The notes beneath the pieces are model-generated. The model did no database searches, was not told where the DNA came from, and saw only the letters and a program-made list of their open reading frames with translations. A DNA stretch of 35,771 nucleotides, taken from assembly GCF_014651235.1 (NCBI RefSeq), contig NZ_BMWM01000017.1, positions 1 through 35,771 on the forward strand, written 5' to 3'. Below are positions 16,716-25,347 of this stretch, in pieces (position 1 is the first letter of the stretch; every line of letters begins with the position of its first letter). Source of the DNA: Leuconostoc lactis KCTC 3528 = DSM 20202 (GTDB lineage: Bacteria > Bacillota > Bacilli > Lactobacillales > Lactobacillaceae). The translations under genes and the position numbers were made by a program.

Positions 16716-18002
16716 ATGGCTAAAATAATTGTACACGGCGGCAAACGCCTCCATGGTGAAGTCACAATTGGTGGCGCAAAAAACTCAACAGTAGCACTTA
16801 TTCCTGCTGCTATTTTGGCGGATACACCAGTGACTTTTGATACTGTACCTCAAATTCTCGACGTGAAAAATTTGCAACTCATCTTGGATGCAATGAACGT
16901 TCAGTCAAAATTTGAAAATGGCAATTTGGCCATTGATCCGACACAAATTGTGGAAAGTGATTTGCCAAGTGGCGCAATTAAATCACTTCGTGCCTCTTAC
17001 TATTTCATGGGGGCTTTACTTGGCCGCTTTAACCGCGCAACGGTGACTTTCCCTGGTGGGGATAACTTGGGCCGACGTCCGATTGATCAACACATTAAAG
17101 GTTTTGAAGCGCTTGGTGCCAAGGTAACGGAAAGCAATGATATTATCCATATTGATGCCACAGAAAATGGGCTAGTCGGCGCACGTATCGCTTTAGATAC
17201 GGTTTCAGTTGGTGCAACAATCAATATTATTTTGGCTGCGGTGCGTGCTAAGGGTCAAACGATCATTGAAAACGCGGCACGTGAACCAGAAATTATTGAT
17301 ATTGCAACATTTTTGAATAACATGGGTGCCAACATTCGTGGCGTTGGGACGGATACCATTCGTATTTCAGGTGTGCCAACATTAAAGGCGACAAACACGC
17401 ATACGGTCATTCCTGATCGGATTGAAGCCGGTACTTATATGAGTATGGCGGCAGCCTTTGGTGATGGGGTGACGATTAAAAACGTTATTCCAGAACATTT
17501 GGAGTCTTACACATCAAAATTGATTGAAATGGGTGTGAATTTGGACATCGGTGAAGATGCGATTCACGTCTACCCATCAGACGCTTTACAACCAGTTAAT
17601 ATTAAAACGATGCCTTATCCAGGCTTTGCTACTGATTTACAACAACCAATCACGCCACTATTGTTGATGGCTGAAGGTGAAAGTGTCATTCAAGATACAA
17701 TCTATCCAAAGCGCGTGAAGCATATTGCAGAATTGCGTCGTATGGGCGGTGATATTGATTCTGAAAAGCCTGGTGAAATTCGGGTTAATCATTCACCACG
17801 TCTTGTCGGCACAGATGTTGCTGCTGCCGAAATTCGCGCGGGTGCAGCTTTAGTTATTGCTGCGGTGATGGCTGATGGCGACACTGTGATTAACGATGCT
17901 GATCATATTTTGCGTGGCTATGATCGTATTCAAGAAAAGCTTGCTGGTCTAGGCGCTGATATTACGATTGAAGGCATTGATTTAATTAATTTGATGCCAT
18001 AG
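16716..18002 (+). CDS. murA: UDP-N-acetylglucosamine 1-carboxyvinyltransferase with Asp in place of catalytic Cys
   Basis: First committed enzyme of peptidoglycan synthesis, transferring enolpyruvate from PEP to UDP-GlcNAc in the cytoplasm. 428 residues, full length. The substrate-binding K22-N23 is in GGAKNS. The active-site loop reads [15 protein letters not shown], with GAT (17061-17063) giving Asp116 where E. coli has Cys115. Asp variants, known from Mycobacterium and Chlamydia, are active but are not alkylated by fosfomycin, so intrinsic fosfomycin resistance is expected. AAGGA lies 7 nt before the ATG. It has its own strong promoter and no cysteine. Firmicutes often carry two MurA paralogues; whether another exists elsewhere is unknown. 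Confidence 0.95.
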   Translation: MAKIIVHGGKRLHGEVTIGGAKNSTVALIPAAILADTPVTFDTVPQILDVKNLQLILDAMNVQSKFENGNLAIDPTQIVESDLPSGAIKSLRASYYFMGALLGRFNRATVTFPGGDNLGRRPIDQHIKGFEALGAKVTESNDIIHIDATENGLVGARIALDTVSVGATINIILAAVRAKGQTIIENAAREPEIIDIATFLNNMGANIRGVGTDTIRISGVPTLKATNTHTVIPDRIEAGTYMSMAAAFGDGVTIKNVIPEHLESYTSKLIEMGVNLDIGEDAIHVYPSDALQPVNIKTMPYPGFATDLQQPITPLLLMAEGESVIQDTIYPKRVKHIAELRRMGGDIDSEKPGEIRVNHSPRLVGTDVAAAEIRAGAALVIAAVMADGDTVINDADHILRGYDRIQEKLAGLGADITIEGIDLINLMP

Positions 18003-18091
18003 CCTTGTAATTTCATACGGCACATGATAAACTGTATTAGTTATAAACTGACTCTGTGACAAAAGTCTCAGGGCGCTAAGGAGAAATGATT

Positions 18092-18358
18092 ATGCGAGCA
18101 GACATTCACCCAGAATACCGTCCAGTGGTTTTCCTTGATGCAACAACAGGTAAGAAGTTCTTGTCAGCTTCTACTGCAACATCAAACGACACGACTGAAT
18201 TTGAAGGTAAAGAATACCCAGTTATCCGTTTGGATATCACATCGGACTCACACCCATTCTACACAGGTAAGCAAAAGTTTACACAAGCCGATGGTGCGGT
18301 CGACAAGTTCAACAAGAAGTTTGCTGGATTTGGTTTCAAGAACAACGAAGACAAGTAA
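18092..18358 (+). CDS. rpmE2: Ribosomal protein L31 type B
   Basis: 88-residue large-subunit protein. The C-minus (type B) form is recognised by [24 protein letters not shown] and the terminal FNKKFAGFG. It lacks the zinc-binding cysteines of type A L31. ATG 18092 is used because AAGGAG (18078-18083) lies 8 nt upstream; ATG 18086 is too close. Codon use is biased as expected for a highly expressed gene. In Bacillus, type B L31 is a zinc-shortage replacement under Zur; no Zur box is recognised here. A strong terminator follows. Confidence 0.95.
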   Translation: MRADIHPEYRPVVFLDATTGKKFLSASTATSNDTTEFEGKEYPVIRLDITSDSHPFYTGKQKFTQADGAVDKFNKKFAGFGFKNNEDK

Positions 18359-18366
18359 TTGTTCTG

Positions 18367-18404
18367 ATAAAAGCGTTCACTTTGGTGAGCGCTTTTATTT
18401 TTTA
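18367..18404 (+). terminator. Terminator after rpmE2
   Basis: AAAAGCG-T-TCAC, loop, GTGA-G-CGCTTTT followed by ATTTTTT. The hairpin has an internal mismatch and a T-rich tail. Confidence 0.85.
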
Positions 18405-18482
18405 AAGCATAAAAAGAGAAAGGTTAGTGGCGCCATCATGACTGATTGGCTAGGATGATGCGCTGCTTGCAAGGTGGAGACG

Positions 18483-19859
18483 ATGCCACGAACAATTTTG
18501 CCAGTAAAACTGCATGAACAACTGACGGTGACTGTAGATGATATCCGAATTGATGGGATGGGCATCGTCAATATTACCCCCACTTATCCGCTTTATGTCG
18601 CGGATGCACTCCCAGGTGAAAAAATCACCATTGAAGTGACGCAAGTTGACAAATTCTCGGGCTATGCCAAGGTATTGCAACGCTTGGTGGCATCAGATCA
18701 ACGTCAAAATAGTGATCGCCAGTATCTAATCGATGCGGGGACAGCCCCGCTTGTGAATCTTAAGTACCAAGCGCAACTTGACTTGAAACAGGCACAAGTT
18801 CAACGGTTGTTTGCCCAACGCGGGTTAGACGTGACGGTCGCACCAACCATTGGGATGGCGGATCCGACGTATTATCGCAATAAAACAATTGTCCCAGTTA
18901 AGTGGCAGAATGGCCATTTAACAAGCGGCTTTTATCGTCGTGGGACGCATGATTTAGTGCCAATGACAGACTATTTTGTCAATGATGCTAAAATTGATCA
19001 AGCCATTGTTGTGGTTCGCGATATCTTAGAAAAGTACCAAATTAGTGCGTTTGATCCGGATAGCCAAACCGGTGCAATTCGCTATATTATGATTCGACGT
19101 GGCTATTATTCGCATGAATTAATGGTTGTACTCGTCTCAAACGACGCCACTATTCCGCATGAGGCAGATGTGATTGCGGCATTGCGCGCTGAGTTGCCTG
19201 AATTAAAAAGTTTAATTTTTAACTTTAGTCCAAAAAAAGACTTTGTTTTGTTAAGTCCCAACAATCGGACATTATGGGGCGACGATGCGATTCATGATAC
19301 GTTGCTCGGATACCAATTTGTTATCGGACCGAATTCGTTTTATCAAGTGAATCCGCAAACAACGGAAGTCCTCTATGATCTCGCAGCGCAAAAAGCGCAG
19401 TTGCAGCCAACCGATACGGTTATTGATGCCTATTCAGGTATTGGTACGATTGGGATTACGGTGGCCAATCGTGTGAAGCAAGTCTTAGGTGTTGAAGTGG
19501 TACCAGGCGCAGTGGCGGATGCACAACATAATATGCGGCTTAATGGGATTCAAAATGCTACTTATTTGTTAGCCGATGCGCCAGAACAATTTAAAATCTG
19601 GGAAGCGGCACAACTGCAGCCAGAAGTGGTCTTTGTTGATCCGCCTCGGCGTGGGCTAACGAGTGAATTAATTCAAGCAACCGTCGATATGGGGCCAGAA
19701 CGCTTGGTTTATATTAGCTGCAACCCAGTCACTTTGGCGCGGGATGCCGCTGAAATTGTGCAAAAAGGCTATCAGATTGAAAGCCCAGTACAACCAGTTG
19801 ATCAATTTCCACAGACATCCCATGTGGAAAGTATTACGGTTTTTAAGAAAAATTTCTAA
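18483..19859 (+). CDS. 23S rRNA (uracil-5-)-methyltransferase, RlmD/RlmCD-like, lacking Fe-S cysteines
   Basis: SAM-dependent enzyme of the RumA/TrmA family making 5-methyluridine in rRNA. The 458 residues comprise a TRAM domain (about 5-66), a linker and a Rossmann methyltransferase domain with DAYSGIGTIGI, DPPRRGL and catalytic C413 in SCNP. C413 is the only cysteine. The usual 4Fe-4S ligands (CxxCGGCxxQH-like segment and a later Cys in VTDC) are replaced: the region around 75-90 reads AGTAPLVNLKY at the cluster position, and Y164 stands in MTDYFV. ATG 18483 follows AAGGTGG; a GTG at 18474 overlaps that site. Related enzymes modify tRNA instead, so the exact target base is open. Confidence 0.88.
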   Translation: MPRTILPVKLHEQLTVTVDDIRIDGMGIVNITPTYPLYVADALPGEKITIEVTQVDKFSGYAKVLQRLVASDQRQNSDRQYLIDAGTAPLVNLKYQAQLDLKQAQVQRLFAQRGLDVTVAPTIGMADPTYYRNKTIVPVKWQNGHLTSGFYRRGTHDLVPMTDYFVNDAKIDQAIVVVRDILEKYQISAFDPDSQTGAIRYIMIRRGYYSHELMVVLVSNDATIPHEADVIAALRAELPELKSLIFNFSPKKDFVLLSPNNRTLWGDDAIHDTLLGYQFVIGPNSFYQVNPQTTEVLYDLAAQKAQLQPTDTVIDAYSGIGTIGITVANRVKQVLGVEVVPGAVADAQHNMRLNGIQNATYLLADAPEQFKIWEAAQLQPEVVFVDPPRRGLTSELIQATVDMGPERLVYISCNPVTLARDAAEIVQKGYQIESPVQPVDQFPQTSHVESITVFKKNF

Positions 19860-19874
19860 TCAAGTCACGCGTGT

Positions 19875-19891
19875 GCGATAGTTGCTATCGC
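19875..19891 (+). promoter_or_regulatory. Small perfect hairpin upstream of murF
   Basis: GCGATAG, loop TTG, CTATCGC. A 7-bp perfect stem 22 nt before the murF ATG, upstream of its ribosome binding site GGAG. No T tract follows, so it is not a terminator. Its role is unknown. Confidence 0.4.
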
Positions 19892-19913
19892 TGGGGATAT
19901 TTTTGGAGAACAC

Positions 19914-21239
19914 ATGGATTATTCAATAGCAAAAATTGGCGACATTTTAAACGCCAAAACACAAGGTAGTGGCCAAGTCACAGGCGTGAGCTTTAACTCA
20001 CGCCAAGTGGTGCCAGGGGATTTATTTGTGGCTTTAGTCGCTGATAACGATGGGCATCAGTACATTCAAGATGCCTTACAGCGTGGGGCAGTAGCCGTTT
20101 TGGTTGATGATCAACACGACATCCCAAACGATGTACCAGCTGTGGTTGTGCCAGATACGCTGATTGCGCTACAACAACTGGGCGCTTTTCGTCGCCAGGA
20201 GTTGAACCCTAAAGTAGTTGCCATTACGGGCTCTAATGGGAAAACAACCACAAAGGATATGACGGCTGCGGTGATGGCGAAACGTTATAAAACCTTTAAA
20301 ACACCAGAAAATTTCAATAACGAGATTGGTGTGCCGATGACGTTGTTGACCATGCCAGCCGATACGGAAGTATTAGTTGTTGAACTTGGGATGGATCGGC
20401 CAGGTCAATTGACGGCACTTTCCAAACTAGTTGTGCCGGACGTGGCGATTATTACCATGATTGGTGAAGCGCATATCGAATTTTTCCAGACACGCGCTAA
20501 GATTGCCCAAGCTAAATTGGAAATTGTGGCTGGTCTGAAACCAGATGGCGTCTTGTGTATTCCGTTTGATGAGCCGCTGTTAACGCAAGCGGCTATTGCC
20601 CAACAAGTGGTGTTGTTTGGCGACGGTGTCTCGGCAGTTCAGGGCGATGCGACGATGACAACATTTACGTATCAAGAAACTCGATTTGCAATTCCGTTAA
20701 TTGGCGGTTATAATATTATGAATGCGCTCGCAGCAGTTTCAGCGGGTATCTTACTACATATTGATTTAGACGACGCCGTTGAGGCGCTACAAACATTTGA
20801 TTTGACTAAAAATCGCACAGAGCGACTCGTGACAGCACGCGGCGTGAATTTGATTAGTGATGTTTATAATTCAAATCCGACGGCCGTAGCAGCAGTTCTG
20901 GCGACATTAAAAGCAATACCGGCACCACACAAGTATGTTGTGCTGGGAGATATGTTAGAATTAGGCGAACAAGCAGCCACATTACATGCCAATTTGGCCA
21001 AAGAAATTTTGGCAGCAAACGTGACTGGTGTTTACCTTGTTGGGCAATTGTTTACGGCAAATACAGCCCCAATTTTAGCGCCACACTTTGATTCAGAGCA
21101 CTTGCATTTATATGACACACATCAACTTGATGCACTTATTGCAGACCTTAAGACGTTAGGGGATGCAGGGGATGTGATCTTATTAAAAGCAAGTCATGGC
21201 ATTCATCTAGAAAACGTTGTTAATGCATTAGTACAATAA
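19914..21239 (+). CDS. murF: UDP-N-acetylmuramoyl-tripeptide--D-alanyl-D-alanine ligase
   Basis: Last cytoplasmic ligase of peptidoglycan precursor synthesis, adding D-Ala-D-Ala (or D-Ala-D-Lac in vancomycin-resistant lactic acid bacteria) to UDP-MurNAc-tripeptide. 441 residues with the three Mur-ligase domains. The ATP loop ITGSNGKTTTKD is at 104-115, NFNNEIGVP follows, and the central-to-C-terminal linker shows DVYNSNPTAV. GGAG lies close upstream of the ATG. In Lactobacillales murF is often next to cshA; here a serine hydrolase lies between them. Confidence 0.95.
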   Translation: MDYSIAKIGDILNAKTQGSGQVTGVSFNSRQVVPGDLFVALVADNDGHQYIQDALQRGAVAVLVDDQHDIPNDVPAVVVPDTLIALQQLGAFRRQELNPKVVAITGSNGKTTTKDMTAAVMAKRYKTFKTPENFNNEIGVPMTLLTMPADTEVLVVELGMDRPGQLTALSKLVVPDVAIITMIGEAHIEFFQTRAKIAQAKLEIVAGLKPDGVLCIPFDEPLLTQAAIAQQVVLFGDGVSAVQGDATMTTFTYQETRFAIPLIGGYNIMNALAAVSAGILLHIDLDDAVEALQTFDLTKNRTERLVTARGVNLISDVYNSNPTAVAAVLATLKAIPAPHKYVVLGDMLELGEQAATLHANLAKEILAANVTGVYLVGQLFTANTAPILAPHFDSEHLHLYDTHQLDALIADLKTLGDAGDVILLKASHGIHLENVVNALVQ

Positions 21240-21265
21240 TTGTTGTATTTTTGGGGGATGCAGAG

Positions 21266-22426
21266 TTGAAACGCACGCAACACAATACCAGGCGACGTCA
21301 TTTATGGCATACTGGTATTTTGGTTATGTTACTGCTAGGTGTTGTTAGCCTATCGAGTTTGGTTGCTTTGAGAACAACTGCTGATGCAAAGGTTTCCAAA
21401 GCGCTGATGAAACGAGCAAAGGCCGACAATGGTCTAAGAACTGCGATGCGTGATCAAACGGTTTTTCTAACCCATAATCAGCAAGCAGTACAGTTAGATC
21501 AGCAGCTAAAAGCCGCTGGCTATGTCGGTTCCGCGTTAGTTGTGTCGCATGGGCAAGTAATTTTGCAACAAGGCTATGGTTATGCCAACCAAGCCAAGCA
21601 GCAATTAAACAATGCACAATCATTGTTTCAAATTGCCTCTTTGCAAAAAAGCTTTACCGCAACGTTGATTATGCAACAAGTGGAGGCTGGAAAGCTCAGC
21701 TTGGATACGACGTTAGCAACGTATTACCCGGATGTGCCAGATGCCAATCAAGTGACGATTCGCCAATTGATGACGATGACGAGTGGCTTGGGTGAGTATA
21801 TTCTGGGGCATCAGGTGACGACTGAACAAGAAAACGTTGCCTTTGATGCAGCGCATGTGCGACTACTGGGATCAAAGTCTTGGGCTTATCAGGCGGTGAA
21901 TTATCGTTTGTTAGCTGGAATTTTGATGAAAATTACGGGACAGTCGTACGATCAGTTATTTGATCGGGTCTTTAATCAACAATGGCAGCTCAATATTGTT
22001 GATTATCGCCACTTTGTGACGCAAGCGCATCGCACAACGGGTTATCAAACACGCAGCTACAGTGAGCCAACCGCAGATAACCCAGGATTATTTGCCAGAG
22101 AGACAGGCACTGGCAATATGGCCATGACAGTCGGCAAGCTGTATGCCTATTATCGTCTACTGATGCAACATCGGATTGTTGACAGTCAGTGTTTGCAGGC
22201 GATGTGGACACCCGTACCGGGGGAATCGTATAGTGCCGGTTTGTATCATCATGCGCAGTATCGTGATGGACACGGTGTTATCACTGGATATGAGCCGACT
22301 GTACTGTTCACGCCAGATGGTCAAGATGCGGTCATCTTATTGAGCAACGTATTTGAAAAGGGTAAGAGCTGGCAACCGCTAGCTAAAACCCTTTTTACAC
22401 AAATTACAGCGATAAAAACGTCATAA
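21266..22426 (+). CDS. Membrane-anchored serine hydrolase, beta-lactamase/PBP-like fold
   Basis: 386-residue extracellular protein held by one N-terminal transmembrane helix (about 16-36) after a basic stretch. It belongs to the class C beta-lactamase/DD-peptidase family. The nucleophile motif is S125-L-Q-K128 (SxxK). The second motif reads Y208-Q-A where YxN is usual, and the third is a HGV-type variant near the C-terminus, so the active site is not canonical. TTG 21266 is the preferred start, with GGGGGA 7 nt upstream. It sits between murF and cshA, which suggests a cell-wall role such as peptide trimming or teichoic acid D-Ala esterase. Beta-lactam resistance should not be inferred from the fold. 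Confidence 0.8.
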   Translation: MKRTQHNTRRRHLWHTGILVMLLLGVVSLSSLVALRTTADAKVSKALMKRAKADNGLRTAMRDQTVFLTHNQQAVQLDQQLKAAGYVGSALVVSHGQVILQQGYGYANQAKQQLNNAQSLFQIASLQKSFTATLIMQQVEAGKLSLDTTLATYYPDVPDANQVTIRQLMTMTSGLGEYILGHQVTTEQENVAFDAAHVRLLGSKSWAYQAVNYRLLAGILMKITGQSYDQLFDRVFNQQWQLNIVDYRHFVTQAHRTTGYQTRSYSEPTADNPGLFARETGTGNMAMTVGKLYAYYRLLMQHRIVDSQCLQAMWTPVPGESYSAGLYHHAQYRDGHGVITGYEPTVLFTPDGQDAVILLSNVFEKGKSWQPLAKTLFTQITAIKTS

Positions 22427-22435
22427 CGGTTTATC
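22410..22435 (+). promoter_or_regulatory. Hairpin spanning the serine hydrolase stop codon
   Basis: CGATAAA and CGT pair with ACG and TTTATCG across a small internal loop. It covers the stop codon of the upstream gene and precedes the cshA ribosome binding site by about 20 nt. No T tract follows. It may stabilise the mRNA end or shape the cshA leader. Confidence 0.4.
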
Positions 22436-22469
22436 GCACACGCGCCAAAACGCGCAGAGGAGAGAAATT

Positions 22470-24026
22470 TTGAAGTTTAGTGAATTAGGTTTATCACAAG
22501 ATATTTTGGATGCCATTACAACACATGGTTATGTGGAAGCAACACCAATCCAAGAAAAGACAATTCCGCTAACATTAGCGGGTAAAGATGTTATTGGTCA
22601 AGCGCAAACAGGAACTGGTAAGACAGCTGCCTTTGGTTTACCAATTTTAGAAAACATTGATTTAGATAACAAAAATATTCAAGCATTAATCGTGTCACCA
22701 ACACGTGAATTAGCAATTCAAACAGCCGATGAATTGAAGAAGTTGGGTTATGACAAGCACGTTGACGTGCAAGTTGTCTTTGGTGGTGCAGATATTCGCC
22801 GTCAAATCCAAAACTTGAAGTCACACCCACAAATTTTGGTGGGAACACCAGGCCGTTTGTTGGATCATATTAACCGTAAGACAGTTAAAATTGATCAAGT
22901 GAAGACATTGGTTTTGGATGAAGCCGATGAAATGTTGAACATGGGCTTCTTGGATGACATCGAAGCCATCATTAAGAACACACCTGCAGACCGTCAAACA
23001 TTATTGTTCTCTGCTACAATGCCACCAGCAATCAAGCGGATTGGTGTCAAGTTCATGACTGACCCTGAACATATCCAAATTGAAGCTAAGGAATTGACAA
23101 CTGACTTGGTTGATCAATACTTTGTTCGCGCACGTGATAACGAAAAGTTTGACACAATGACACGTATCTTGGATGTACAAGCACCTAAGTTGGCGATTGT
23201 GTTTGGTCGTACAAAGCGTCGTGTTGAAGAATTGGCCCGTGGTTTGGAAGCCCGTGGTTACCATGCAGCTGGTTTGCACGGTGATTTGACACAACAAATG
23301 CGTTCACGCGTGTTGTCACAATTCAAGTCACACGAAATCAACATTTTGGTTGCAACTGATGTGGCAGCCCGTGGTTTGGACGTTAAGGATGTGTCACACG
23401 TCTATAACTTCGATATTCCACAAGACCCAGAATCATACGTTCACCGTATTGGCCGTACAGGTCGTGCGGGGGCTGAAGGGGTGTCAGTCACTTTTGTTGC
23501 TCCAAATGAAATGGATTACTTGCGTGCAATTGAAGACTTAACTAAGAAGCGCATGACACCGTTGCAACCTGCAACACTACAAGAAGCACGTATTGGCAAG
23601 ATCAAGAACGCTGCTGGTGAAGTGTCAAAGTTGGTTAACACAGTTGATGCTGATGATATTCAATCAGAAGTTGAAAAGTTGACAGCACAATACAGCTCAG
23701 AACAATTGGCAGCGGCTTTGTTGTCATCTGTTGCTGATTTGGAAAAGCAAAACACATCTGTTGAAATCACACGTGAACGACCATTGCCACGTCGTCGTGG
23801 TGGTAACGGTGGGTCATCATCACGTCGCAGCGGTAGCAGCGATCGTCGCGGCAATGGTGATCGCCGTGGTGGTAACCGTGAACGTCGCGGTAATGGTGGT
23901 CCACGTCGTGAAGGTAATGGCGACCGTCGTTTTGGTGATTATAAGCGCCGTGATGGTCGCTCAACAGAACGCCGTACGGGTGGCGCACGTAAGAGTCGTG
24001 AATTTACAGTTCGCGAAAAAGATTAA
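22470..24026 (+). CDS. cshA: DEAD-box RNA helicase CshA
   Basis: ATP-dependent RNA helicase of the Firmicute CshA group, working in mRNA decay, ribosome assembly and cold growth. 518 residues. Visible motifs are the Q motif (ATPIQ), motif I AQTGTGKT (45-52), PTRELA, TPGRLLDH, DEAD (150-153), SAT (181-183), ARGLDVKDV and HRIGRTGRAG. From about residue 430 the tail is an Arg-Gly-Asn-Asp-rich disordered RNA-binding region with repeated RRGNGDRR-like units. The start is TTG 22470 with AGAGGAGAG upstream. Codon bias is strong, suggesting high expression. The helicase core has no cysteine. Confidence 0.95.
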   Translation: MKFSELGLSQDILDAITTHGYVEATPIQEKTIPLTLAGKDVIGQAQTGTGKTAAFGLPILENIDLDNKNIQALIVSPTRELAIQTADELKKLGYDKHVDVQVVFGGADIRRQIQNLKSHPQILVGTPGRLLDHINRKTVKIDQVKTLVLDEADEMLNMGFLDDIEAIIKNTPADRQTLLFSATMPPAIKRIGVKFMTDPEHIQIEAKELTTDLVDQYFVRARDNEKFDTMTRILDVQAPKLAIVFGRTKRRVEELARGLEARGYHAAGLHGDLTQQMRSRVLSQFKSHEINILVATDVAARGLDVKDVSHVYNFDIPQDPESYVHRIGRTGRAGAEGVSVTFVAPNEMDYLRAIEDLTKKRMTPLQPATLQEARIGKIKNAAGEVSKLVNTVDADDIQSEVEKLTAQYSSEQLAAALLSSVADLEKQNTSVEITRERPLPRRRGGNGGSSSRRSGSSDRRGNGDRRGGNRERRGNGGPRREGNGDRRFGDYKRRDGRSTERRTGGARKSREFTVREKD

Positions 24027-24103
24027 TTTTCGCACCAACAAAGCGTTTTAAATCCGGCGTTGTGTGACGCTCAACCATGCAACACGTTTTATAAAGTTAT
24101 ACG

Positions 24104-24140
24104 ATGAAACCGTCCAAACAAGTGTTGGATGGTTTTTCAT
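24104..24140 (+). terminator. Terminator after cshA
   Basis: ATGAAACCGTCCAA, loop, TTGGATGGTTTTTCAT. The stem contains one G-T pair and ends in a short T tract. It lies about 80 nt after cshA, just before folC. The stretch 24027-24103 shows nothing else. Confidence 0.7.
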
Positions 24141-24165
24141 TAGTTAAGGGTGAAGGAGACAGACG

Positions 24166-25347
24166 ATGCAAACAGTTGCTGAAGCGATTGCTTATATCCA
24201 TAATCGACCTAAAGGTGGACAAAAAGAGTCCTTGGCACGCATGCACACGTTGTTAGCGGCATTGGGTCAACCACAAAATACGTTGCCACCAGCTATTCAT
24301 ATTACAGGTACTAATGGCAAAGGGTCGGTTGCCACGATGACCAGTAATATTTTACGTGTCGCTGGGTATCGCACCGGTCTGTTTATCTCACCCTTTATCA
24401 CTGATTTTCGTGAACGTATTCAGATTAATAATAACTTAATACCAGCAGAGGACTTATTAGCGGTCACGCAACACGTTGCCGATGTATTGGTGACAGTTGA
24501 TGCCGCTTTGGCACCAGATATACCAACTGAATTTGAGGTCATAACGGCCATTATGATGACTTATTTTGCGCAGCAAAATTTAGATGCCTTAGTGATTGAG
24601 GTTGGGATTGGCGGGCAATTGGATTCAACCAACGTGATGCCCAATGCACGGGTCGCAGTGATTACCAGTGTTGGCTTGGATCATCAAGCCTTACTTGGTC
24701 CTACGATTGCAGCGATTGCCACGCAAAAAGCGGGGATTATTCATGATGACATGGCGGTTGTGATTGGTGATTTACCAGATGAGGCGCAAGCAGCAATTGC
24801 TGCAATAGCTAAAAGGCCGCTCATACAAGGTCAGCTGAATGCGTATGCACAAGGCTTGCCAGGGACTTATCAAATTCAAAATACGGCCACGGCAGTGGCT
24901 GCCATTACTGCCTTTGATGATCGAATCACCCCAGCGCAAATCCAACAAGGATTAGCCGAAAGTCGGTTTTCTGGTCGTTTTGAACGTCTCAAGCCCAATG
25001 TATTACTTGACGGGGCCCATAATGTTGATGGCTTAAGACAGCTGCATCAGGCCTTGCAAGACTTAGATGAACAACCGGAGACAATCACGTTAATTATTGG
25101 CAGTCTCATGGATAAAAATGTGGCGCTAGCTTTTGATGACCTCTTAAAAGATCGTCGTCTCCAAATTGTGTTAGTCCCATTTGTTGGGCCGAATGGGCGC
25201 CATAGTTTAGACATCGCAGCAGTGGCGCAACAATATGGGCTCACCACTTCCGACAGCTGGCAGGCAGCGTATCAAGCTAGTTCATCAGATTTGATTGTAT
25301 TTACTGGGTCACTATATTTTGTGAGTGAGGTGAGAGGAAAGATATGA
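24166..25347 (+). CDS. folC: Folylpolyglutamate synthase/dihydrofolate synthase
   Basis: Mur-ligase-family enzyme that adds glutamates to folates, and in bifunctional forms makes dihydrofolate from dihydropteroate. 393 residues, shorter than many homologues of about 430. The ATP loop HITGTNGKGS is at 45-54, EVGIGGQLDSTN follows, and the C-terminal domain starts near LLDGAHNVDG. AAGGAG lies upstream of the ATG. The last codons overlap the next gene's start (ATGA), coupling it to an efflux-type transporter. No other folate genes are here, so the bifunctional activity cannot be judged. Confidence 0.93.
   Translation: MQTVAEAIAYIHNRPKGGQKESLARMHTLLAALGQPQNTLPPAIHITGTNGKGSVATMTSNILRVAGYRTGLFISPFITDFRERIQINNNLIPAEDLLAVTQHVADVLVTVDAALAPDIPTEFEVITAIMMTYFAQQNLDALVIEVGIGGQLDSTNVMPNARVAVITSVGLDHQALLGPTIAAIATQKAGIIHDDMAVVIGDLPDEAQAAIAAIAKRPLIQGQLNAYAQGLPGTYQIQNTATAVAAITAFDDRITPAQIQQGLAESRFSGRFERLKPNVLLDGAHNVDGLRQLHQALQDLDEQPETITLIIGSLMDKNVALAFDDLLKDRRLQIVLVPFVGPNGRHSLDIAAVAQQYGLTTSDSWQAAYQASSSDLIVFTGSLYFVSEVRGKI

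Noticed and set aside
18366-18382. A cre-like CcpA site near the end of rpmE2
   Set aside because: The match lies inside the rpmE2 terminator stem and is not near a promoter.
23767-23988. Open frames on both strands over the cshA tail
   Set aside because: They are shadows of the repetitive Arg/Gly codons and have no ribosome binding sites.
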